In this document: positions 43,310 through 49,755 of the stretch, piece after piece | Layout: the number at the start of each line of letters is the position of its first letter | How positions within the stretch are numbered: the first letter of the stretch is position 1 | Source: an uncultured Oscillospiraceae bacterium | Lineage (GTDB): Bacteria > Bacillota > Clostridia > Oscillospirales > Ruminococcaceae | Reading direction: 5' to 3' | DNA length: 51,613 nt | NCBI GenBank assembly: GCA_934446565.1 | Contig: CAKSEO010000017.1 | Span: forward strand, 1 to 51,613 | Notes under the pieces: generated by a model | The model's input: the letters and a program-made list of their open reading frames with translations, nothing else | Told to the model about the DNA's origin: nothing | Database searches by the model: none | Program-made: the position numbers and the translations under genes

Positions 43310-45172
43310 ATGGTCGTGAAAAAGATCTGCGGAAACTGCTTTGCAAGGATAAACGGCAACATCTGCCGGAAATGCGGTCATGTGAACGTCCGCACCCGTA
43401 TGGAATACGACGCCCTGCCAGTCGGGACTTTGCTTGGCGGGAGATACATGATCGGCAGGCTGATGGGCAGGGGCGGATTCGGTATGATATACCTTGCCTA
43501 TGACGAGCAGTCGGAAAAGCCCGTTGCAGTCAAGGAGTTCTTCCCGGACGGTACCGCAGCGCGTTCGCAGGACAACATAACCGTCGAGCCGATGACCACG
43601 CTCCAGGAGGAAAGCTACGACGCCGGGCTGGAACGGTTCTTCCACGAAGCGGAGATAATTTCCGGATTCCGGGAATGCTCCGAGGTGATCGGGATATACG
43701 ACGTTTTCCACGAGAACGGAACTGCGTACTACGCGATGGAATTCGTGCACGGAGCGTCGCTGAAGAACTATTCGGAAACCAACAGCGCGATCTCCGCAGG
43801 TCAGGCGGTGTACATCGCAAAGCGGCTGCTCCCCTCGCTGAACATACTCCACCAGCGCGGAGTCATCCACCGGGACGTATCCCCGGACAACATAATGCTG
43901 TGTGCCGACGGCTCCGTAAAGCTCATTGATTTCGGCTCAGCACGCTACATCCAGGACAGGACGTGCAGCATGTCCGTTATACTCAAGCAGGGATTCGCGC
44001 CGCTGGAGCAATACCAGCGCCGTGGCGCGCAGGGTGGCTGGACGGACATCTATTCGCTTGGAGCCTCAATGTTCTACGCGATGACGCTTATCACTCCGGA
44101 GGACCCTCTCACGCGCCTTGAAGACGACAACGACTTCGAATTCCAGCTCCATGGGGTGCCGTCTGCGCTCTCGGAGATACTGAAAAAGGCCTGCCAGGTC
44201 AAGAGGGAGCTGCGTTACCAGAATGCCGAGGAAATGCTGACCGATATCCAGAACTGCGGGATAAGCTCAGTATCGCTTTCGGCAGAACGCATCCAACAGG
44301 CGATACGCAATGGCGATACCGCAAGCAGCGTCACTCCGCCGGGACGTTCCGTATTCCAGACCGCCGCCGACGCCCTGTCCACTGCGGCAAGTTCCACGCT
44401 AGAGTTCTTTTCCGGCATCAGCCGTGCGATAGCTCCGGTCAAGGTAAGGATAGGCGGAGAGATGTTCCCGGTGAATTCCGTGGAACTGGACCTGTCCGAC
44501 CGAGAGCTCACCAATGCACAGATAATCAACCTGAGGCATATGAAACGGCTCAAGGTGCTGAATCTGATGTACAACTACATAACCGACCTGTCCTGCCTTG
44601 AGGGACTGACGCAGCTTGAAGAAATACATTTCAGCCACAACAACGTGACGGATATCAGCTTCATGTCCGGCATGACAGAGCTGCGGCGAATAAGCGCCGA
44701 GAATTCAGAGATAACTGATATATCTCCCCTTGCGGGAAAAACAAAGCTGGAAGCGGTGTTCATCGGCGACAGTCTGGTAACGGATATCACCCCGCTGAAA
44801 AGCGCGCGTGGACTGAAATTCCTTGGCTGCAACGAGCTTCAGATAGGAACGCTGGACGCGCTCGAGGGAATGACGGAATTAGAAACGATATGCCTTGCCG
44901 GGAGCGATCTGTGGAGCATTGCTCCGCTCTCCTCCAGCAAGAAGCTGAAAAATGTGTATCTTGGCAGGAACAATGTTTCAGACCTTTCGCCGCTGATCGG
45001 CTGTGACATCGAGGAAATGTATCTCGACCTGAATAAGCTGAATGGAAACCTTGAGGCATTCCGCGGTCTCACAGTTCACGGGTTCATAGTGATGAACGGG
45101 AACGGGTATAAAAATGAAGATATCGAATATATAAGGTCAACGATAAATGGTGAAGTTGAAATAGAAATATAA
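43310..45172 (+). CDS. Ser/Thr protein kinase with N-terminal zinc ribbon and C-terminal LRR
   Basis: 620 residues. A zinc ribbon at 7-22 (CGNC..CRKC) precedes a eukaryotic-type kinase domain (about 40-320). That domain has glycine loop GRGGFG (53-58), Lys75 in AVKEF, catalytic HRDVSPDNI (187-195) and Asp207 in DFGSAR. A linker (about 325-385) is rich in Ser, Thr and Ala with no clear membrane helix. The C-terminal part (about 395-600) has internalin-like 22-residue leucine-rich repeats (LKVLNLMYNYITDLSCLEGL). The kinase looks active and cytoplasmic, with the LRR as a partner-binding module. The start is ATG 43310 or GTG 43316, which is better spaced from AAAGGTGG. A small HTH-type gene follows by 19 bp. 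Confidence 0.92.
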   Translation: MVVKKICGNCFARINGNICRKCGHVNVRTRMEYDALPVGTLLGGRYMIGRLMGRGGFGMIYLAYDEQSEKPVAVKEFFPDGTAARSQDNITVEPMTTLQEESYDAGLERFFHEAEIISGFRECSEVIGIYDVFHENGTAYYAMEFVHGASLKNYSETNSAISAGQAVYIAKRLLPSLNILHQRGVIHRDVSPDNIMLCADGSVKLIDFGSARYIQDRTCSMSVILKQGFAPLEQYQRRGAQGGWTDIYSLGASMFYAMTLITPEDPLTRLEDDNDFEFQLHGVPSALSEILKKACQVKRELRYQNAEEMLTDIQNCGISSVSLSAERIQQAIRNGDTASSVTPPGRSVFQTAADALSTAASSTLEFFSGISRAIAPVKVRIGGEMFPVNSVELDLSDRELTNAQIINLRHMKRLKVLNLMYNYITDLSCLEGLTQLEEIHFSHNNVTDISFMSGMTELRRISAENSEITDISPLAGKTKLEAVFIGDSLVTDITPLKSARGLKFLGCNELQIGTLDALEGMTELETICLAGSDLWSIAPLSSSKKLKNVYLGRNNVSDLSPLIGCDIEEMYLDLNKLNGNLEAFRGLTVHGFIVMNGNGYKNEDIEYIRSTINGEVEIEI

Positions 45173-45191
45173 CACCAATGGAGGTTATTAT

Positions 45192-45581
45192 ATGAAAACA
45201 GAAGAAATAGAGGCAAAAATACGCCGAACGAAGCGTCTTGACATGAAAATGATAACTGACAATCCCCCGCCAGATTTTTCGGAATACCTGCAAAATATAT
45301 TAAAAGAAAGATCCGTTAAGAAATCAAGCCTTATAAAGGTACTGAACGTGGACCGCAACTACGGATATCAAATGCTCAACGGAACGCGGATCCCGACCAG
45401 AGTCCAGCTTCTTCACATAGCGCTATACTGCCAGCTAGACACTAAACAGACCCAGCGGCTGCTGAACCTCGCCGGCAGGGAGGCGCTGTATGTCCGCCGG
45501 CCGGAGGACGCCAAGGCTATGCACTGCCTGGAACATCCAATGAAGTATCAGGACGCATGTCAGTTCATCTGGGGAGAATGA
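45192..45581 (+). CDS. Small HTH-type protein paired with the kinase
   Basis: 129 residues. It has a basic N-terminus (EAKIRRTKRLDMKM), then an XRE-like helix-turn-helix region (FSEYLQNILKERSVKKSSLI, YGYQMLNGTRIPTRVQLLHI). The C-terminus (LDTKQTQRLLNLAGREALYV) is shared with the protein at 33713-34162. GGAGG precedes the ATG, 19 bp after the kinase stop, so both are made from one transcript; it may be the kinase's substrate or a regulator. Function is otherwise unknown. Confidence 0.82.
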   Translation: MKTEEIEAKIRRTKRLDMKMITDNPPPDFSEYLQNILKERSVKKSSLIKVLNVDRNYGYQMLNGTRIPTRVQLLHIALYCQLDTKQTQRLLNLAGREALYVRRPEDAKAMHCLEHPMKYQDACQFIWGE

Positions 45582-45600
45582 ATTTTTCTATTCTCCCTTT
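45572..45600 (+). terminator. Terminator overlapping the end of the HTH gene
   Basis: GGGAGAAT / ATTCTCCC with a 10-nt loop followed by TTT. The 5' arm includes the last sense codons and part of the stop codon. Confidence 0.75.
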
Positions 45601-45630
45601 CCATTTCACAGTACATATAAGGAAATTTAC

Positions 45631-46150
45631 CTATGAATATGTGCCCTGTTCCTCATAGCCATAAACAAAGCGAGGTCTGGAAAACTCGTCGATAGCAGTG
45701 TATTGATAAAGCTTCTGCTCCTTATTGGCTAGGCAGCCCATAGGAACATACTTGACATCTACTTGAACACGTTCGCCCGGATAAGTCATTTGTTCGTAGG
45801 GCTTGGGCTTATAGGTTGGCTTTGCTGGAGCTTGCGGAAGCAAAGCCAACCTTTTGAGGACTCGATAGACACACTAGACCTGGCGGATATAATTACGTTT
45901 GCGAGCTTTGGATTGCGACGCCGCATATCTCTGATGAGCTTCAGCTCATCAGACGTGTGCTCGTTCAGGTAGTGATGAGGGCGCTTTGATTACTCTGCAA
46001 GGATTCAACGGTTCCGTACCAGCAAGCTTTCCAGAAGTAGATATTGGAACGACACTTGTTGTATTTTCTTGAAGCTCTTTTTACTACGTATTTTTCGGAA
46101 TATTTCATTAGGGATTGACGAAACCGCATTTCCTGTGTTATACTGTTCAT
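45631..46150 (-). pseudogene. Truncated IS481-like DDE transposase
   Basis: The minus strand starts at ATG 46150 with MNSITQEMRFRQSLMKYSEK and SRKYNKCRSNIYFWKACW, an N-terminal HTH typical of IS481-like transposases. The frame then breaks. Other frames keep LNEHTSDELKLIRDMRRRNP and, after a deletion, LPQAPAKPTYKPKPYEQMTY and PGERVQVDVKYVP..YQYTAIDEFSRPRF, the start of the integrase core. It ends abruptly at GTYS, so most of the catalytic domain is lost. No terminal inverted repeats could be assigned. The remainder of the 45601-46294 gap is AT-rich; a small palindrome (ATTGTAG-CA-CTACAAT) lies at 46251-46266. Confidence 0.85.
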
Positions 46151-46294
46151 TGAGAGATAGACTTTCTTTCACTTGAATTTGGTGTGGTAACTTTATTCTA
46201 GCAGATTTTGGTCTATCTATCAATCTCTTTTCTTTTTTTGTCTAATATCTATTGTAGCACTACAATAAAACTAAAAGTTTTTTTGAAAAAGCTC

Positions 46295-46323
46295 TTGACA
46301 AATCAGAAGTACTGTGATATAAT
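46295..46323 (+). promoter_or_regulatory. Promoter of the tRNA-Pro gene
   Basis: Perfect TTGACA (46295-46300) and TATAAT (46318-46323) with a 17-bp spacer, 25 bp before the mature tRNA. Confidence 0.92.
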
Positions 46324-46348
46324 ATATTAGTCAATTAAGATTGGTTAT

Positions 46349-46425
46349 CGAGATGTGGCTCAGTTTGGTAGAGCGCTGCGTTCGGGACGCAGAGGTCGCA
46401 GGTTCGAATCCTGTCATCTCGACCA
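46349..46425 (+). tRNA. tRNA-Pro (CGG)
   Basis: The cloverleaf folds by eye. The acceptor stem is CGAGATG / CATCTCG, the D arm holds GGCTCAGTTTGGTAGAGC, and the anticodon stem CTGCG / CGCAG encloses loop TTCGGGA with anticodon CGG. The T arm is CAGGTTCGAATCCTG, the discriminator is A, and CCA is encoded. The C1-G72 pair fits proline tRNAs. Confidence 0.97.
46401..46425 (+). other. Presumed attachment site (attL core) in the tRNA 3' end
   Basis: The 3' end of the tRNA, from GGTTCGAATCC to GACCA, is where tyrosine integrases of this type commonly recombine. The integrase gene lies 136 bp away and reads toward the tRNA. The matching attR copy would lie beyond the window, so this is inferred. 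Confidence 0.6.
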
Positions 46426-46512
46426 TTTCAAATGGCTCTGTTAATGGGTTTAGCGGAACCGAAATATCAGACAGTTGAGATTTTTGTCTACAACGGTCTA
46501 CAATTTATCGTT

Positions 46513-46548
46513 AAGGTGTGTTGTGCTAGAACACACCTTTTCTTTTTT
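46513..46548 (+). terminator. Terminator downstream of tRNA-Pro, inside the element
   Basis: AAGGTGTG / CACACCTT, 8-bp stem with an 11-nt loop, followed by TTCTTTTTT on the plus strand. It would end the tRNA transcript just before the convergent integrase gene. Confidence 0.8.
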
Positions 46549-46560
46549 GCAAACCGTTTT

Positions 46561-47805
46561 TCAGAGTGAGAATGTACCAGTCATCGCGTCAGCAAGAATA
46601 TGCTGGCGATTTTTGGATATATGCGTGTAAATGTTGCTTGTGGTTTCTATATCCGCATGACGCAGCCAGACCTTGATTTTCTCAATGTCCCAGCCTTTGT
46701 CAAAGCAGATGCTTGCCGTACTGTGCCTCAGATCATGAAAGCGCATCTCAGGCAGCCCGTGACGCTTTAATGCTCTTTGGAACGAAACGGTAATCGCGTC
46801 CGGACGGAACAGATGTCCATCGTCCCATGTAAACACATAGTCGCTTTCATAATAACTGTTGCCGCATATCTCTCTGTTCCTCTCCTGTCTGGCGTGAATG
46901 TCCAGCAAAAGTTCTCTCGCCTCGGGGAGCAGTTCAAAGGTGTTGCGGCTGTTTTCTGTTTTGGTGCTGTCCTGGTATACTATTGACTTGTGCTTGACAA
47001 CGGTATGGTTGATTTCGATAGTGTTTTTCTCAAAGTCAACCGCACTCCATTTTATTCCCAGGACCTCGCTTTTCCGCAAGCCATAGAGCAGCGCTATGAA
47101 TACAATCGGCTGAATCCATTCACCTCTCAGCTTATGAAGCATATCGTTAGCTTCTTCTGCTGTCATGTACACATTCTTGGTAGAATCGCTTTCAGTTTTC
47201 GGCTTTCTGGGTATCGGTACTTTTTCAGCAGGATTGCGTAATATGTACTCATAAATTACCGCCTCGTTAAGAACAGCCTTGATTAGCTGAGCATGGCTTC
47301 TCAATGAACGATTTCCCAGACCGCCTTTTTTCCTGTCAAGACGTCCTCCCGAAAACTTGTATTCGTAGTAGTCCGCAAAATGACGCGGCTTTAATTCGGC
47401 AAGCGTGAGATTAAGCTCATTGAAATACGGGATAATGTGCCTCCGGGCATACACCTCATATCCTTCCCATGTGATGAGTTGGATTTTGTTCTTCTTTCGT
47501 TCCAGCCAATCAGTAAGGTAGTCTGTAAAAAGTACCTGACCTCCACTTGCGTAGTTAGGCTGCGAGCTGTACGAATCTGGGTCAGCTAATATTCTATTCT
47601 CTTCCAGCTCATACTTTTTGAGGTTATCGTAGAGCATTTTTTCAGCGGTTCTTTTGTTTTTCGCCGTTGACGGCAAAGAGGTGGATATCCAGCGTTTTTT
47701 CTTTTGGCTTAAGTCGGTAATGTTCTTTTCTGGATACAAAGCTGCGCTTAGTCCATACAGAACCATTACCCAATAGTTATGCTTTTCATAAAGTGATCCG
47801 GTCAC
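46561..47805 (-). CDS. int: Tyrosine-type site-specific integrase
   Basis: 414 residues. It has an N-terminal Arm-binding domain, a core-binding SAM-like domain (TWEGYEVYARRHIIPYFNEL), and a catalytic domain with Arg in LLYGLRKSEVLGIKW, HDLRHSTASIC (HxxR), the second His in WLRHADIETT and Tyr in IYTH. It excises and inserts the element at tRNA-Pro. The frame opens with ATG 47841, but an AAAGGAGG lies inside that extension, 8 bp before GTG 47805. The resulting N-terminus MTGSLYEKHNYW matches integrases of Firmicute conjugative elements, so GTG is preferred. Confidence 0.95.
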   Translation of the reverse strand: MTGSLYEKHNYWVMVLYGLSAALYPEKNITDLSQKKKRWISTSLPSTAKNKRTAEKMLYDNLKKYELEENRILADPDSYSSQPNYASGGQVLFTDYLTDWLERKKNKIQLITWEGYEVYARRHIIPYFNELNLTLAELKPRHFADYYEYKFSGGRLDRKKGGLGNRSLRSHAQLIKAVLNEAVIYEYILRNPAEKVPIPRKPKTESDSTKNVYMTAEEANDMLHKLRGEWIQPIVFIALLYGLRKSEVLGIKWSAVDFEKNTIEINHTVVKHKSIVYQDSTKTENSRNTFELLPEARELLLDIHARQERNREICGNSYYESDYVFTWDDGHLFRPDAITVSFQRALKRHGLPEMRFHDLRHSTASICFDKGWDIEKIKVWLRHADIETTSNIYTHISKNRQHILADAMTGTFSL

Positions 47806-47885
47806 TGTGCTGTCCTCCTTTAAGATCGTCCACCCTTTCATCTAACATCTTTATTATACCACTTTCGTCTTGAAATTTCAATACA

Positions 47886-48098
47886 CTAAAGTCGTAAATT
47901 CGAATTTTTTTCTATTTGACTATTGACGTATTCTATCACATAGATCTTAGGTATTTGGTATTTTACTCCAATGACCAAGTGCTTGATTTTATTTTCAGTA
48001 ACCAATTTATATGCTGAATATTTTGAAATGTTCAGCATTTCCATCAGCTGTGAAATCTCAACAATATCAGGGTAATCTTTAAAAATATCAGATGACAA
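47886..48098 (-). CDS. Excisionase-like DNA-binding protein
   Basis: 70 residues with a MerR/HTH_17-type helix-turn-helix (VEISQLMEMLNISKYSAYKL) and a basic wing (IKHLVIGVKYQIPKIYVIEY). It lies upstream of the integrase in the same direction, the usual place for the directionality factor. The ribosome site (AAAGGGG) is 14 bp from the ATG, rather far. Role inferred from fold and position. Confidence 0.8.
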   Translation of the reverse strand: MSSDIFKDYPDIVEISQLMEMLNISKYSAYKLVTENKIKHLVIGVKYQIPKIYVIEYVNSQIEKNSNLRL

Positions 48099-48124
48099 GG
48101 TAGAAAGCCCCTTTCATTATTCTA

Positions 48125-48162
48125 TAAAAAGCCGTGGTTCAGTATTTTAGAGCCACGGCTTT
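48125..48162 (-). terminator. Terminator of the spoVG pair
   Basis: AAAGCCGTGG / CCACGGCTTT, 10-bp stem with a 15-nt loop, followed on the minus strand by TTATAG after a short T-run, between spoVG copy 1 and the excisionase-like gene. Confidence 0.8.
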
Positions 48163-48198
48163 CAATTTCTGATACGCTTTCAGAGCAGACTCAGGTAG

Positions 48199-48435
48199 TT
48201 ACGCATTGATGATTGCGCTTTCAAGTTCGTGACGTGCAGCTACGCCTATGGGGTGAACGATATCGTGACTTATACCGTAGGAATCGGTGCGGTAGGGCAT
48301 TGCAATGAACAAGTGGTCGGTCTGGATTATCTTGATTTCGTGGATTGCGAAACAGCCGTCCAGAGTGATTGAAGCGATAGCTTTGAGCTTACCGCTGTCG
48401 AATGTCTTTCTGAATATGATGTTCGTGATGTTCAT
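48199..48435 (-). CDS. SpoVG family protein, copy 1
   Basis: 78 residues. NITNIIFRKTFDSGKLKAIA, ITLDGCFAIHEIKII and the P-x-R stretch AMPYRTDSYGISHDIVHPI are the SpoVG hallmarks, including the nucleic-acid-binding loop. SpoVG binds DNA or RNA and affects gene expression; here it sits on the mobile element, beside a second copy. AAAGGAAA precedes the ATG. The role in the element is unknown. Confidence 0.9.
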   Translation of the reverse strand: MNITNIIFRKTFDSGKLKAIASITLDGCFAIHEIKIIQTDHLFIAMPYRTDSYGISHDIVHPIGVAARHELESAIINA

Positions 48436-48455
48436 GTAGGTATTTCCTTTCTGTT

Positions 48456-48749
48456 TCAGTCGTTAGTAATGTTGATGTTCGATATGAGCGCCTGACTTTC
48501 AGCGTAAATCTTGTAAGCGGAAAGTACAGCGCTTTCAATGAGATTTCGTGCGCTTTCGTTGATAGGGTGAACGATGTCGTGGTAGTTTCTGGCTTCGTCC
48601 TTACGGCTCGGCATTGCCACGAAAAGGTGGTCGGTTTCGATTACTTTGAGTTCATGGATTGCAATGCAACCGTCAATCGTTAGCGAAGCGATTGCTTTCA
48701 GGTTTCCGTCCGCGAGAGATTTCCTTAACTTGATGTCTGAAATTTTCAT
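48456..48749 (-). CDS. SpoVG family protein, copy 2
   Basis: 97 residues, about half identical to copy 1, with the same core (KISDIKLRKSLADGNLKAIA, AMPSRKDEARNYHDIVHPI) and a longer C-terminal helix (SAYKIYAESQALIS). It lies 20 bp upstream of copy 1, so the two form a tandem operon. The repeated leader at 48781-48905 precedes it. The tandem may give a heteromeric pair; this is inference. Confidence 0.9.
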   Translation of the reverse strand: MKISDIKLRKSLADGNLKAIASLTIDGCIAIHELKVIETDHLFVAMPSRKDEARNYHDIVHPINESARNLIESAVLSAYKIYAESQALISNINITND

Positions 48750-48780
48750 GTTGGTATTTACCTGTCTTTCTTAAAATTTT

Positions 48781-48905
48781 CTGGTCTTAAAAGACCTTTA
48801 ATAACACTCCGGTCGGCGCCCCGCGACGACAAACCTTCAGTTAAATTGCAGTCTTGAAAGACCTTTTAAAACGATCCGCCGCATCGCAAGCAGCGGCATG
48901 ACTCG
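48781..48905 (-). repeat. Two tandem leader segments before the spoVG pair
   Basis: Two tandem segments each have a small palindrome (GGTCTTAAAAGACC and GTCTTGAAAGAC) followed by TTTA and a GC-rich stem (CGCCGCATCG... or GGTCGGCGCCCCGCGACGAC). They lie in the presumed 5' leader of the spoVG genes on the minus strand. A weak promoter (TCAACA and TATAAG) may lie near 48970. Function unknown. Confidence 0.55.
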
Positions 48906-49026
48906 TGTTTCAAGTCAAATGCAATATCTTGCTTGACTTATTCCTTATAATGTGGTAAAATAAATATGTTGACCCCACACATTGTATTTGCTGTATATTA
49001 AATTAAAAAATTGGCAGGCTAACACT

Positions 49027-49240
49027 GCTCCAAAATTGTTACTTTTTTGTTACAAAAAGGGTGCAATTTTAGCACCGTTTTTGGACAACATTCTCAAATA
49101 AAAGTATGTGCTCCAAAAATGTTACAAAAGTGGAGCAATTTTGTTGCAATTTTAGCACCACTTTTGTACATGACATTGGCAGAATGCCTGTTCTCCAAAA
49201 TTGTTACAATTTTGGTGTATATTTGGAGCACAACTTTCGA
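49027..49240 (+). repeat. Three degenerate 83-bp tandem repeats
   Basis: GCTCCAAAATTGTTAC (49027), GCTCCAAAAATGTTAC (49110) and TCTCCAAAATTGTTAC (49192) are spaced 83 and 82 bp. GTGCAATTTTAGCACC (49061) and TTGCAATTTTAGCACC (49144) are 83 bp apart. Inverted forms (GGAGCAATTTTG, TTTGGAGCAC) lie between them. No credible coding frame runs through. The layout resembles iterons or a multi-site protein-binding array. Confidence 0.8.
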
Positions 49241-49332
49241 TATATAGGACTGTGAAAATCTCTGATTCAAGATATTGTGAATTTAAACAAATCAGTTATG
49301 CTGCTTTCAACATTAAAATCAGGTTAGAACAG

Positions 49333-49361
49333 TTGACAATTGCAGCAAAATAATGTAAAAT
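49333..49361 (+). promoter_or_regulatory. Promoter of a short untranslated transcript
   Basis: TTGACA (49333-49338) and TAAAAT (49356-49361), 17-bp spacer. No start codon with a ribosome site follows before the terminator at 49470-49520. Confidence 0.8.
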
Positions 49362-49367
49362 ATACTT

Positions 49368-49520
49368 GGCTGAACCGCAATGGTTCTGAACCTACAATTG
49401 CATAGCGCTACATCCCCCGAAAGAGCTGCGCCCTTCGCTAAGGCAAGGTTCGGATGCAAGACACATTTCGAGCATGAATTTATACTCCACTTTGAGTATA
49501 TGATTCATGCTCTTTTTGTT
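49368..49520 (+). ncRNA. Candidate small RNA of the mobile element
   Basis: About 150 nt lies between a strong promoter and a strong intrinsic terminator. The terminator pairs GAGCATGAAT.TATACTC with GAGTATA..ATTCATGCTC, then TTTTTG. The body has a hairpin GAACC-GCAAT-GGTTC, a long-range pair TTGCAT/ATGCAA and a GCGCCC/GGC core. I do not recognise a known RNA class and see no coding frame. Alternatively it is a leader that attenuates the relaxase gene, whose start is 236 bp further on. Confidence 0.65.
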
Positions 49521-49669
49521 TTCTGGGATATTTCAATATCGAAGATTTGATTCGTAGTCTATGCGAAAATCCCTCATCAGGGACAGACCGACCGGAGCCT
49601 GCTCCGGTAAAAAGCAGCCGAGAATCGGCTAATAAGTTCGGGGTCAAGGGGTATCCCCTTTCGCCAACT

Positions 49670-49707
49670 ATTGACGGAAAGCTCGCTTTCTGTCAATGGT
49701 GTAACGG
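49670..49707 (+). other. Candidate origin of transfer (oriT)
   Basis: An inverted repeat ATTGACGGAAAGC / GCTTTCTGTCAAT (one mismatch, 2-nt loop) is followed by GGTGTAACGG, 50 bp before the relaxase start. MobV relaxases nick just beyond an inverted repeat in a TAGTGTG-like sequence; GGTGTAA is similar but not identical. The nick site is inferred. A second small palindrome (AAGGGGTATCCCCTT) lies at 49647-49661. Confidence 0.55.
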
Positions 49708-49755
49708 CGTATGAAACTATCGACTTCCGATAGTGCGTTGAAAGGAGCGTATTCT

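Noticed and set aside
48781..49240. Possible CRISPR array
   Set aside because: The repeats are degenerate, only two or three units, and differ in spacing and form from CRISPR repeats with unique spacers. No cas genes are near.
49047..49247. 66-codon plus-strand frame with similar peptide segments
   Set aside because: It only translates the 83-bp tandem repeats, and no ribosome site is present.
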